Assembly: GCF_002836975.1 (NCBI RefSeq)
Contig: NZ_NIJK01000003.1
Location: forward strand, 1 to 64,000
Direction: 5' to 3'
DNA: 64,000 nt
DNA from: Shewanella indica
GTDB lineage: Bacteria; Pseudomonadota; Gammaproteobacteria; Enterobacterales; Shewanellaceae
Positions 55,332 to 63,886 of the stretch are shown in pieces. Both the position numbers and the translations under genes were made by a program. The notes under the pieces were generated by a model. It made no database searches, was not told the DNA's origin, and saw only the letters and a list, made by a program, of their open reading frames with translations. The first letter of the stretch is position 1; every line of letters begins with the position of its first letter.

Positions 55332-56369
55332 TTAGAAATTCGCTTGTTTGTTGGAACTCTTGGCCATGGCATCCTCCCGACTGATCAAGCCGCGATTCAC
55401 CAGGTTCTGCAGGCTCTGCTCCAAGGTTTGCATGCCATGAGCCATACCGGTTTGGATAGCAGAATACATCTGTGCCACCTTGTCCTCACGGATAAGGTTT
55501 CGGATAGCCGGGGTACCCATCATGATCTCATGGGCCGCCACCCGGCCGCCGCCAACCTTCTTGATTAGGGTCTGGGAGATAACCGCCTGCAACGACTCAG
55601 ACAACATGGTACGCACCATGTCCTTCTCGCCTGCGGGGAATACGTCAACCACACGGTCAATGGTCTTGGCCGCCGAGGTGGTGTGCAAAGTACCGAACAC
55701 CAAGTGGCCGGTTTCTGCTGCTGTCATCGCCAGGCGTATGGTTTCCAAATCCCGCATCTCACCGACCAGAATGACATCCGGGTCTTCACGCAGAGCGCTT
55801 CTGAGGGCGGCGTTAAAACTGTGGGTATGGCGGTGCACTTCCCGCTGGTTGATAAGGCATTGCTTGTTTTGGTGCACAAATTCGATAGGGTCTTCAATGG
55901 TGAGAATATGATCGTGGCGGTTCTCATTGACGTAATCTATCATCGCCGCCAGGGTGGTACTCTTACCCGAACCTGTGGGGCCGGTTACCAGCACCAGGCC
56001 GCGAGGATATGAAGCGATTTTCTTGAAGATTTCCGGCGCGCCCAGTTGTTCCAAAGTCAAAATATCGCTGGGAATAGTACGAAAAACCGCGGCGGCGCCG
56101 CGGGACTGATTGAAGGCATTGACACGAAAACGCGCAAGATTGGGAACTTCAAAGGAAAAGTCGATTTCCAGAAACTCTTCATAATCCTTACGCTGCTTGT
56201 CATTCATTATGTCGTAGACAAGTCTGTGAACCCCTTGGTGATCAAGCGCAGGGACATTAATCTTTCTGACCTCACCGTCGACGCGTATCATGGGAGGCAC
56301 ACCGGCCGATAAGTGCAGATCCGAAGCGTTATGCTTTACACTAAAGGCCAATAATTCAGTGATTTCCAT
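55332..56369 (-). CDS. pilT: PilT, type IV pilus retraction ATPase
   Basis: 345 aa (P. aeruginosa 344). GPTGSGKSTTLAAMIDY (Walker A near 130), ILTIEDPIEFVH, VILVGEMRDLETI (Walker B), ETGHLVFGTLHTTSAAKTIDR (His box), and the intact AIRNLIRED motif near 288 required for retraction. Start MEITELLAFSVKHNASDLHLS at ATG 56369. It is divergent from yggS, with only 36 bp between the two start codons. Retraction drives twitching and DNA uptake together with the minor pilins at 12.6-18.8 kb. Confidence 0.97.
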   Translation of the reverse strand: MEITELLAFSVKHNASDLHLSAGVPPMIRVDGEVRKINVPALDHQGVHRLVYDIMNDKQRKDYEEFLEIDFSFEVPNLARFRVNAFNQSRGAAAVFRTIPSDILTLEQLGAPEIFKKIASYPRGLVLVTGPTGSGKSTTLAAMIDYVNENRHDHILTIEDPIEFVHQNKQCLINQREVHRHTHSFNAALRSALREDPDVILVGEMRDLETIRLAMTAAETGHLVFGTLHTTSAAKTIDRVVDVFPAGEKDMVRTMLSESLQAVISQTLIKKVGGGRVAAHEIMMGTPAIRNLIREDKVAQMYSAIQTGMAHGMQTLEQSLQNLVNRGLISREDAMAKSSNKQANF

Positions 56370-56405
56370 AGTTTGGGATATCCGTTCAACCAAAAAGTTT
56401 ACATC

Positions 56406-57101
56406 ATGACAACAATAGCAGACAGACTGGCACTAGCCCAGCGCAGGATAGCTCAAGCGGCGCAAATTTCGTCCCGAAATGCAAGCGAGATCAAGCTGCT
56501 GGCTGTCAGCAAGACCAAACCGGTCGCCGACATTGAACAAGCTTATGCCGCCGGGCAACGTTGCTTTGGCGAAAACTATGTCCAGGAGGGGCAACAGAAA
56601 GCCATGGAATTGGCACAGCGCTGTCCCGATATAGAATGGCACTTTATCGGCCCGCTGCAATCCAATAAATCAAGAATTGTCGCCGAGCACTTCCATTGGA
56701 TGCACACCCTGGAGCGGGAAAAGATCGCCCGCCGCCTGTCGGAGCAGCGCCCTGAAGGCATGCAACCACTGGAAGTCTGCATCCAAATCAATGTTTCGGG
56801 TGAGAGTTCCAAAGCAGGAATAGCAACACAGAGCGAAATGTTTGAGCTGGCGAGCCTGGTGGACTCATTACCCAACCTCAAACTCAGGGGACTGATGACA
56901 ATTCCCAGTGCCGGTGAAGGCCCAAGGCTTGAGGCGGAGCTGTCGCACATGCAGCAACTGTTTGCCGAACTGAAGCTCAAGTTTCCACAGGTGGATACCC
57001 TGTCCATGGGTATGAGTCAGGATCTTGAACTCGCCATCGCCAAGGGCTCTACTATGGTCAGAGTCGGCAGCGCTATTTTCGGCGAGCGTAACTACGGCTG
57101 A
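56406..57101 (+). CDS. yggS: YggS/PLPBP, PLP homeostasis protein
   Basis: 231 aa. Alanine-racemase-like TIM barrel without the C-terminal domain. The PLP lysine is in LLAVSKTKP near 37; GENYVQE, WHFIGPLQSNKSRIV near 80, and the phosphate-binding SMGMSQDLELAIAKGSTMVRVGS (in part) near 200. It buffers PLP and affects amino-acid pools; no enzymatic activity is known. ATG 56406 is chosen; the longer frame overlaps the pilT promoter. proC follows 132 bp later. Confidence 0.95.
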   Translation: MTTIADRLALAQRRIAQAAQISSRNASEIKLLAVSKTKPVADIEQAYAAGQRCFGENYVQEGQQKAMELAQRCPDIEWHFIGPLQSNKSRIVAEHFHWMHTLEREKIARRLSEQRPEGMQPLEVCIQINVSGESSKAGIATQSEMFELASLVDSLPNLKLRGLMTIPSAGEGPRLEAELSHMQQLFAELKLKFPQVDTLSMGMSQDLELAIAKGSTMVRVGSAIFGERNYG

Positions 57102-57233
57102 TAAACCAGCCAATAAGATCTGAGATTGGCCGCTGAGACCTTGTTTTTGATAGTATTGGCCCAAATACTAATATCTCCCGCACGGTCAAAGCCGATGCGG
57201 GATACACTCCAATCACAAGTGACAGGGGACAGC

Positions 57234-58052
57234 ATGGCTCAAAAGAAAATCTGTTTTATCGGCGCCGGCAATATGAGCCGCAGTATCATCAGCGGGCTGG
57301 TGGGCAGCGGTTATCCGGCTGAATTGATCCAAGCCAGCAACCCAAGCACAGCTAAACTCGATGCCCTCAAGCGCGATTTCGGCATCCTCACCACCACAGA
57401 CAACCAAGCCGCCTGTGACTGGGCCGATATCATAGTGCTGTCGGTCAAACCGCAACTGATGCAACAGGTGTGTGAGCAACTGGCAACACTGCCGCTGGCC
57501 GATAAACTGTTTATTACCATAGCGGCAGGGATCCCGGCCGCCAGATACAATGACTACTTCGGCCAACAGATTAAGCTTATCCGCACTATGCCCAACACCC
57601 CAACCCAACTTGGCTGTGGCATGACAGGCCTTTATGCCGCAAGTGGGGTTGAGCAGGCGGATAAAGATCTTTGTCAGCAGATTATGGCCAGTGGCGGCGA
57701 GACCCTGTGGGTAGACAAAGAAGCGGATCTCAATTTGGTGATCGCCTTGGCGGGCAGCTCTCCGGCCTATTTTTTCCTGTTTATGGAAGGCATGATGGAT
57801 GCGGCCAAAGAGCTGGGGCTGGATGAATCCAAGGCCAGGTTACTGGTGCAGCAGGCAGCGCTGGGTGCCTCACAGATGGTGATTCAAAATCCTCAGCTGA
57901 GCGCCGGCCAACTGCGGCAGAATGTCACCTCCAAGGGCGGTACCACCCATGAAGCAGTGGAAACCTTCCAACGGGGTGATCTCAAGGGACTGATCAAGCA
58001 AGCAATGAACAACTGTATTGCCAGGGCTGAAGCCATGGCCAAAGAATTCTAA
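57234..58052 (+). CDS. proC: pyrroline-5-carboxylate reductase
   Basis: 272 aa. Last step of proline synthesis, NAD(P)H dependent. The dinucleotide fold is CFIGAGNMSRSII at the N terminus; further motifs are VLSVKPQLM near 80, IRTMPNTPTQLGCGMTGLY near 118, ALAGSSPAYFFLFMEGM near 165, and the C-terminal signature NVTSKGGTTHEAVETF near 230. ATG 57234 (MAQKKICFIG) is chosen over the longer frame. yggT follows after 23 bp. Confidence 0.96.
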   Translation: MAQKKICFIGAGNMSRSIISGLVGSGYPAELIQASNPSTAKLDALKRDFGILTTTDNQAACDWADIIVLSVKPQLMQQVCEQLATLPLADKLFITIAAGIPAARYNDYFGQQIKLIRTMPNTPTQLGCGMTGLYAASGVEQADKDLCQQIMASGGETLWVDKEADLNLVIALAGSSPAYFFLFMEGMMDAAKELGLDESKARLLVQQAALGASQMVIQNPQLSAGQLRQNVTSKGGTTHEAVETFQRGDLKGLIKQAMNNCIARAEAMAKEF

Positions 58053-58075
58053 ACGACCCAAGGGCGAAACTTTTC

Positions 58076-58627
58076 ATGAATGACGCATTGATTTACCTGA
58101 TTACAGTCGTATTCGACCTCTATTTTATGGTAGTCATACTGAGGATCTGGCTGCAGCTGGTGCGGGCAGATTTTTATAACCCCTTCAGCCAGTTTATCGT
58201 CAAGGCCACCCACCCCATTGTAGCGCCCATGCGGCGGATACTGCCCTCCATAGGCAGTCTGGATACGGCCTCTGTGGTGCTGGCACTGCTGGTGGTGGTG
58301 GTCAAAATACTCTTGCTGACCCTGATGGCGGGCCAGGAGTTCAACCTGGTTGCCACCTTGATGTTTGCGCTGGTGTCCTTGTTTAAAAAGGCTGGGGTAT
58401 TGCTGTTCTGGATCCTGATCATCCGCGCCATCCTCAGTTGGGTCAGCCAGGGCCGCAATCCGATTGAGTATGTGATGATGCAGTTGACCGAGCCACTGCT
58501 GGCGCCCATTCGCCGCTTCCTGCCCCCCATGGGCGGGCTGGACTTGTCGCTGCTAGTGCTGATGGTGTTGATGAATTTCATTAACATACTGCTGGCCAAG
58601 ACGATTCCTTTCTGGGCCATTGCCTGA
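58076..58627 (+). CDS. yggT: YggT family membrane protein
   Basis: 183 aa with two YGGT repeats, each a membrane-helix pair with the motif NP-x-S/I...P-x-x-APxRRx[27 protein letters not shown] (in part; near 38) and [24 protein letters not shown] (in part; near 130). The family is linked to osmotic or ion homeostasis and cell-envelope work but is not defined. It overlaps yggU by a few bases (TGATGA). Confidence 0.92.
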   Translation: MNDALIYLITVVFDLYFMVVILRIWLQLVRADFYNPFSQFIVKATHPIVAPMRRILPSIGSLDTASVVLALLVVVVKILLLTLMAGQEFNLVATLMFALVSLFKKAGVLLFWILIIRAILSWVSQGRNPIEYVMMQLTEPLLAPIRRFLPPMGGLDLSLLVLMVLMNFINILLAKTIPFWAIA

Positions 58628-58914
58628 TGAAAGCTGTTAGCTGGGAGCAGCAGGACCTGTTGCTCAATCTCTATATCCAGCCCAAGGCCAGCCGGGATCA
58701 ACTGGTTGGCCTGCATGGTGAAGAGTTCAAGGTGGCCATTACCGCGCCACCTGTGGACGGCAAAGCCAACGCCCACCTGACCAAGTATCTGTCCAAGGCC
58801 TTCAAGGTGCCCAAGGGGCAGATAGCCATAGTCAAGGGCGAACTGGGCCGCCACAAGCAGGTGCGTATTGAAGCGCCCAAGATATTACCCGCAGAAATCG
58901 AGGCCTTACTCTGA
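58627..58914 (+). CDS. YggU (DUF167) family protein
   Basis: 95 aa. One DUF167 domain: [24 protein letters not shown] (in part) near 12, [22 protein letters not shown] near 38, [21 protein letters not shown] near 60. Structures exist for the family but the function is unknown. Translation is coupled to yggT. It ends the yggS-proC-yggT-yggU run. Confidence 0.93.
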   Translation: MKAVSWEQQDLLLNLYIQPKASRDQLVGLHGEEFKVAITAPPVDGKANAHLTKYLSKAFKVPKGQIAIVKGELGRHKQVRIEAPKILPAEIEALL

Positions 58915-58976
58915 TGCCATGGCAGCAGACAAGGGACTATAATCAACTCAACACACTTAACCTCAGGTAAAGCATT

Positions 58977-59411
58977 ATGTTGCGCAAATTTTTGACCCTG
59001 CTTTTGTGTCTCGGATCTCTGACCGGTGTCGCTCAGGCCGAACAGAAACAGACCGTCGGCCATTTCGATATCCACTATATGGCGCTGGGCAGCACTTTTT
59101 TGACGCCATCCATCGCCAAGAACTATGGCATAGAACGCAGCCGTTACACGGGCATCATCAATATCGCCGTACTGGATACCAGTGAAGAGGGCAATCCGGC
59201 AGTACCGGTCGAGATATCAGGCCTGGCCAACAACCTTATCGATGCCAGAATGCAGTTGAAGTTCCGTGAAATTCGCGAGGGTGATGCCATCTACTATATT
59301 GCCGAGGTGCCCTATCGTGACGATCAGGAGATTAACTTTCAAATCCTGATCAAACACGGCAACGAGCTCAACACCACTCTGGCCTTCAAACAGAAATTCT
59401 ACGTCGATTGA
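58977..59411 (+). CDS. DUF4426 family exported protein
   Basis: 144 aa. Signal peptide MLRKFLTLLLCLGSLTGVAQA, then a single beta-rich DUF4426 domain: GHFDIHYMALGSTFLTPSIAKNYGI (in part) near 28, YTGIINIAVLD, FREIREGDAIYYIAEVPYRDDQEINF (in part). Function unknown; commonly found next to proC-yggT-yggU in Shewanella and Vibrio. A terminator follows. Confidence 0.87.
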   Translation: MLRKFLTLLLCLGSLTGVAQAEQKQTVGHFDIHYMALGSTFLTPSIAKNYGIERSRYTGIINIAVLDTSEEGNPAVPVEISGLANNLIDARMQLKFREIREGDAIYYIAEVPYRDDQEINFQILIKHGNELNTTLAFKQKFYVD

Positions 59412-59431
59412 GCTGTACATTCCGTCAATAG

Positions 59432-59461
59432 AGCGCCGCCGAATGAGCGGCGTTTTTTTAT
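59432..59461 (+). terminator. terminator of the DUF4426 gene
   Basis: GCGCCGC-CGAATGA-GCGGCGTTTTTTTA with a seven-T run. Confidence 0.8.
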
Positions 59462-59630
59462 GGCCGCCCCGAGGGGTATTGACTGCCGACTTCGAGAAAC
59501 GACAGCAGCCATTAGGGCTCAAACCTTCCACGGCTCTACTTGTTTTCGCGCCTTTTCATTGTCGCTGAGTGAGTAAACTCTTTTGCAAAATGGTACTATT
59601 GCCGGCATTGCGAAATAAGGAAAATCCAAG

Positions 59631-60233
59631 ATGAAACAGATAGTGCTTGCCAGTGGCAATAAGGGAAAACTCAAAGAATTCGCCGAGATGTTCAGCGCCT
59701 TCAATATTGAGGTGTTGCCACAAAACCAATTCGACGTGCCTGAAGTGGCAGAAACCGGCACCACTTTTGTTGAAAATGCCATTATCAAGGCGCGCCATGC
59801 CGCCGAAATCACCGGCTTGCCCGCTATCGCCGATGACTCAGGCCTCGAAGTTGATGCTCTGGACGGCGCTCCCGGCATCTATTCTGCCCGTTACAGTGGC
59901 GCCAACGCCACGGCCGAAGGCAACTACAACAAGCTGCTTGGCGCCATAGAGGCAACGTCTGCCCCCCGTACCGCCCGTTTCCAGTGTGTACTTGTGTATA
60001 TGCGTCATGCCAAGGATCCGACTCCCATCATCTGCCAGGCCGCCTGGGAAGGTGAAATAGGTTTTGAACCCAAGGGCAACAACGGCCATGGTTATGATCC
60101 CGTATTCATTCCCTGTGGTTACCAGCAAACTGCCGCCGAGCTCAGCAGTGATGAAAAGAACCATCTCAGTCACAGAGGCAAGGCGCTGAAATTGCTGCTT
60201 GAAGCCTTCAAACAACAGGGGATCCTCGGCTGA
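59631..60233 (+). CDS. rdgB: RdgB, XTP/dITP pyrophosphatase
   Basis: 200 aa. Ham1/RdgB NTP pyrophosphatase that cleans inosine and xanthosine triphosphates. SGNKGKLKEFAEMF (phosphate binding near 10), TGTTFVENAIIKARHAA near 42, ADDSGLEVDALDGAPGIYSARY (in part) with catalytic Asp near 68, GYDPVFIP near 155, and a C-terminal SHRGKAL. It overlaps hemW at the TGATG junction (1 base), so the two genes are coupled. Confidence 0.96.
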   Translation: MKQIVLASGNKGKLKEFAEMFSAFNIEVLPQNQFDVPEVAETGTTFVENAIIKARHAAEITGLPAIADDSGLEVDALDGAPGIYSARYSGANATAEGNYNKLLGAIEATSAPRTARFQCVLVYMRHAKDPTPIICQAAWEGEIGFEPKGNNGHGYDPVFIPCGYQQTAAELSSDEKNHLSHRGKALKLLLEAFKQQGILG

Positions 60234-61369
60234 TGCTGACGCTGCCACCGCTGAGTCTCTATATTCATATTCCCTGGTGTGTGCAGAAATGCCCTTACTG
60301 TGATTTCAACTCTCACGGAAAACAGGGTGAGCTGCCACAGCAGGAATATGTCGATGCCCTGCTTGGCGATCTCGACGCCGACCTGCACTATGTTCAAGAC
60401 CGGCAACTGCACAGCATCTTTATCGGTGGCGGCACCCCCTCCCTATTCGATGCTGCCCAGATAGGCAGGCTACTGCAAGGCGTGAACCGGCGCATTGCCT
60501 TTGCCGATGACATAGAGATCACCATGGAGGCCAACCCAGGCACTCTGGAACATGATGACTTCAGCGCTTACCGCGCCGCAGGTGTCACTCGCCTCTCCAT
60601 AGGTGTGCAGAGCTTTGCCAAAGACAAGCTCAACCTGCTGGGGCGAATTCACGGCAAGGATGAAGCAATCAACGCCGCCAAAGGCGTTGCCGCAGCCGGA
60701 TACCAGAGCTTTAACCTGGATCTGATGCACGGTCTGCCGAACCAGAGCTTTGAAGAGGCCATGGCCGATATCGACACGGCGGCGGCGCTCAACCCTCCGC
60801 ACCTGTCCTGGTATCAGCTCACCATAGAGCCCAACACCCTGTTTCATTCGCGCCCGCCGCAGCTGCCGGACGATGAAGCACTTTGGCACATCTATGAACA
60901 GGGCCAGCAAAGACTTGCAGCCCTTGGCTACCAGCAGTATGAAATATCCGCCTATGCCAAACCCGGTTTTCAGTGCCGCCATAACCTCAACTATTGGGAA
61001 TTCGGTGATTATCTGGGAATTGGTTGCGGCGCCCACGGCAAGCTGACGCTACCGGAGCAGGACCGCATAGTACGCACGGTAAAGATAAAACATCCAAAGG
61101 GTTATTTGGCCACAGAGGATTATCTATTTGAGGTAAGTGATGTACTGCCCAAAGACAGGGCGCTGGAGTACCTGATGAACAGGCTGCGACTGATGAGCCC
61201 CATCCCCTGGAGCGAATTTGAAGCGCGCACCGGCGTTGCGGCCAACACCCTGGATAAAGGCATGCAGCAGGCCGCCGAGCGCGGGCTGGTGGAGATCACT
61301 CCCGGCTACTGGAAGCTCACTAACAAGGGACATATGTTCGTCAACGATCTGCTGTCGCAGTTTTGTTAA
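60233..61369 (+). CDS. hemW: HemW, radical SAM heme chaperone-like protein
   Basis: 378 aa. The radical SAM cluster motif C-x3-C-x2-C is in HIPWCVQKCPYCDFNSHG near 15-25. FIGGGTPSLFD near 63, EANPGTLE near 99, RLSIGVQSF near 117, and the C-terminal HNLNYWEFGDYLGIGCGAHGK near 245. HemW binds heme and is thought to deliver it to respiratory proteins; it lacks the extra Cys of true coproporphyrinogen dehydrogenase (HemN). A strong hairpin at 61389 follows. Confidence 0.94.
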   Translation: MLTLPPLSLYIHIPWCVQKCPYCDFNSHGKQGELPQQEYVDALLGDLDADLHYVQDRQLHSIFIGGGTPSLFDAAQIGRLLQGVNRRIAFADDIEITMEANPGTLEHDDFSAYRAAGVTRLSIGVQSFAKDKLNLLGRIHGKDEAINAAKGVAAAGYQSFNLDLMHGLPNQSFEEAMADIDTAAALNPPHLSWYQLTIEPNTLFHSRPPQLPDDEALWHIYEQGQQRLAALGYQQYEISAYAKPGFQCRHNLNYWEFGDYLGIGCGAHGKLTLPEQDRIVRTVKIKHPKGYLATEDYLFEVSDVLPKDRALEYLMNRLRLMSPIPWSEFEARTGVAANTLDKGMQQAAERGLVEITPGYWKLTNKGHMFVNDLLSQFC

Positions 61370-61388
61370 CTCCATCTCTTATTAGCCT

Positions 61389-61430
61389 CCTCTTGCTGCT
61401 GCCAAAGCGAAAGCAGCAAGAGGAAATATT
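61389..61430 (+). terminator. hairpin/terminator after hemW
   Basis: CCTCTTGCTGCT and AGCAGCAAGAGG form a perfect 12-bp stem with an 11-base loop, followed by AAATATTTTC, only moderately T-rich. Confidence 0.65.
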
Positions 61431-61585
61431 TTCTAACATTTACGCCAATACTTAATTACTCAACTTCATTAGGATTAACTTCTTTAGACGCAAATGAGCC
61501 ATAGCAGTCGCGGTTTCTGTGCGTCTTTCCTGACTCGGGCCATCGTCATCCGGCCTGCCATTGCCAAGCAAAAAGGAAGTTGTCC

Positions 61586-63445
61586 ATGCCTATAACCATA
61601 AGAAAAAGTCTGTTGACGCTGGCCCTTGGCGCCGTTTTAAGCAGCAGTTATCCCCTTCTCGCCCAAGCCTCCGTCTCCGGGCAGAGTAACCAAGCATCAA
61701 ACCTGGCTCCTGAGGTCATCAAGGCCGAATCCGCCAAAGCCAACGCCCTGTTTGAAGCCATCTTCAACGAGGATGTCGCCGCCAGCCCGGTGCGGCAGAC
61801 CTTTCTTGGTATCAAGACAGATTACGGCAAATGGGACTCACTGGGCGATGCGGCCGATGATGCCGCGCTTGCTCGCGCCAAGCAGCAGCTTGAGCGCCTG
61901 TCACAACTGGATCCGACAAAGTTGGACTCACAGAGTAAGTTGAGCCAGGAGCTGTTGACCGCCAAACTGCAACGCCAGATCCGCGATGATAAGTTCCGCC
62001 ACTACAACTACCCGGTCAACCAGATGTACGGCATTCACTCGCTGGTACCTTCATTGTTGATAAACCAACACTCGATAGCCAACGAAGCCGATGCCCGCGC
62101 CTATATCAGCCGTATAGCCGGGGTTCCTGAGCTGTTTGAGCAGCTGATCACCGCCCTCGAGGTTCGCGCCGAGGAAGGCATAATCGCCCCCAAGTTCGTA
62201 TTCCCCCACGTACTTTCAGACAGCCGCAATGTTATTCATGGCGCGCCGTTTGATGGTGAGCCGGACAGCGCTATCTGGGCCGACTTCAAGGGCAAGTTGG
62301 CAAAACTCAAGCTGGATGAAGACACCCAAGATAAACTGCTGGATCAAGCCGCCATCGCCCTCAAAGAACAATTGAGGCCAGCCTACCAAAAGCTGATTGC
62401 CTATCTCGAAACCCTGGAAAAACGGGCCGACAGCAGAGATGGAGTCTGGAAATTCCCGAGCGGCAGCGCCTTCTATAACAATGCCCTGGCCAATACCACC
62501 ACCACAGAGATGAGCGCCGATACTATTCATCAATTAGGGCTGGACGAGGTCGCCAGGATCCACGGCGAAATGCGCGCCATCATGGACAAAGTTGGCTTCA
62601 AGGGCGATCTCAAAGCCTTCTTCGAGTTTATGCGCCAAGATGAGGACTTCTACTTCCCGGACAATGACGCCGGCCGCCGGGCCTACCTGAGAGAGGCCAT
62701 CGCCCTTATCGATAACATGAACTCGCGCCTGGATGAAGTATTCAAGGTAAAGCCCAAAGCGCCTTTGATAGTCAAACAGGTGGAAGCCTTCAGGGAGAAG
62801 TCTGCCGGCAAGGCTTTCTACAACCAGCCCTCGGCCGATGGCAGTCGCCCGGGAACTTACTATGCCAACCTCTATGACATAATGGCTATGCCCAAATACC
62901 AAATGGAGGCACTGGCCTACCATGAAGGGATCCCCGGGCATCACATGCAGATAGCCATAGCCCAGGAACTGGAAGGACTTCCCAGCTTTCGTCGCTTCGG
63001 CTCTTACACGGCTTATATCGAGGGCTGGGGCCTATACAGTGAGTACTTCCCCAAGGAGATGGGGCTTTACAGCGATCCCTACTCAGACTTTGGCAGATTA
63101 GCGATGGAGCTATGGCGCTCCTGCCGTTTGGTGGTAGATACCGGGATCCATGCCAAGAAATGGACTCGAGAACAAGCCATAGCCTATTACATGGATAACA
63201 CTCCCAATGCCGAATCTGACGCAGTAAAAATGGTTGAGCGGCACATAGTTATGCCCTCGCAGGCAACCGCTTACAAGGTGGGGATGAACAAGATACTTGC
63301 GCTTAGAGCCTACGCCAAGGAGGCGCTGGGTGAGCGTTTCGACATTCGCGCCTTCCACACTCTGGTCTTGAAAAACGGCCCCTTGCCGCTGAATGTACTG
63401 GAGCAGGAGGTAAAAGACTGGGTAACCGCGCAAAGCCAGGCTTGA
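61586..63445 (+). CDS. DUF885 family exported metallopeptidase-like protein
   Basis: 619 aa. Signal peptide (MPITIRKSLLTLALGAVLSSSYPLLAQA), then a large helical DUF885 domain. The metal site is MEALAYHEGIPGHHMQIAIAQ near residue 450, an H-E-x5-H arrangement, and SYTAYIEGWGLYSEYFPKEMG near 475 with the third ligand Glu; MVERHIVMPSQATAYKVG near 555 is also typical. Family members are thought to be zinc peptidases or related hydrolases in the periplasm. ATG 61586 with GGAAG at 6 bases. Single gene. Confidence 0.9.
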   Translation: MPITIRKSLLTLALGAVLSSSYPLLAQASVSGQSNQASNLAPEVIKAESAKANALFEAIFNEDVAASPVRQTFLGIKTDYGKWDSLGDAADDAALARAKQQLERLSQLDPTKLDSQSKLSQELLTAKLQRQIRDDKFRHYNYPVNQMYGIHSLVPSLLINQHSIANEADARAYISRIAGVPELFEQLITALEVRAEEGIIAPKFVFPHVLSDSRNVIHGAPFDGEPDSAIWADFKGKLAKLKLDEDTQDKLLDQAAIALKEQLRPAYQKLIAYLETLEKRADSRDGVWKFPSGSAFYNNALANTTTTEMSADTIHQLGLDEVARIHGEMRAIMDKVGFKGDLKAFFEFMRQDEDFYFPDNDAGRRAYLREAIALIDNMNSRLDEVFKVKPKAPLIVKQVEAFREKSAGKAFYNQPSADGSRPGTYYANLYDIMAMPKYQMEALAYHEGIPGHHMQIAIAQELEGLPSFRRFGSYTAYIEGWGLYSEYFPKEMGLYSDPYSDFGRLAMELWRSCRLVVDTGIHAKKWTREQAIAYYMDNTPNAESDAVKMVERHIVMPSQATAYKVGMNKILALRAYAKEALGERFDIRAFHTLVLKNGPLPLNVLEQEVKDWVTAQSQA

Positions 63446-63457
63446 AACTGAATCAAC

Positions 63458-63485
63458 TGCCGCTCCCATGAGCGGCTTTTTATGC
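63458..63485 (+). terminator. terminator of the DUF885 gene
   Basis: GCCGCTC-CCAT-GAGCGGCTTTTTA just after the stop codon. Confidence 0.8.
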
Positions 63486-63509
63486 GCTTGATTCCGTCCT
63501 GAAAACAGA

Positions 63510-63543
63510 CATAAAAATACCCCGACCACCTGGGCCGGGGTAA
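63510..63543 (-). terminator. terminator facing the DUF885 gene, after the possible small ORF
   Basis: Minus strand: TACCCCG-GCCCAGGTGGT-CGGGGTATTTTTATG. The stem plus T run shows that a leftward transcript ends here, 22 bp after the stop of the 48-codon ORF at 63565-63711. Confidence 0.7.
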
Positions 63544-63564
63544 ACCAAAATCAGGATGATGGTT

Positions 63565-63711
63565 TTAAGGCCGACATTGTTTTAGTTCGAAAACCTGGGT
63601 CGGCATTGATAAGGGCTTAACACTCTGTGTTGAACCAAGCAGTCTACAGCAGGAGGGGTCAGTCCCGCGGCACACCCGTATGTTGGTTCCACCCGAATCA
63701 ACTGCAACCAT
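63565..63711 (-). CDS. possible 48-aa cysteine-rich protein
   Basis: 48 codons starting MVAVDSGGTNIRVCRG and ending ELKQCRP, with four cysteines (VCRG, PSCCRL, KQCRP). No signal peptide or membrane segment and no recognised family. Support: a minus-strand terminator directly downstream that no other gene needs. Against: no clear ribosome-binding site. The alternative is that this transcript is a non-coding RNA. Confidence 0.4.
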   Translation of the reverse strand: MVAVDSGGTNIRVCRGTDPSCCRLLGSTQSVKPLSMPTQVFELKQCRP

Positions 63712-63823
63712 TGTATTGATTTCAGAACAGACTGCAACTGGGTTATTAAAAATCTTTAAAGCCCATCAAATAATAAAGCGGTTGAATAAACCAATAAAAT
63801 CCTAACATCCATATGATATATAA

Positions 63824-63857
63824 ACAAAAAACACCCAAGCGGAACTTGAGTGTTTTT
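63824..63857 (-). terminator. terminator of the LysR-family gene
   Basis: Minus strand: ACACTCAAG-TTCCG-CTTGGGTGTTTTTT, one G-U pair in the stem, 30 bp after the stop at 63887. Confidence 0.75.
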
Positions 63858-63886
63858 CATTGTTCTATTATGAGAACGATATTTCT

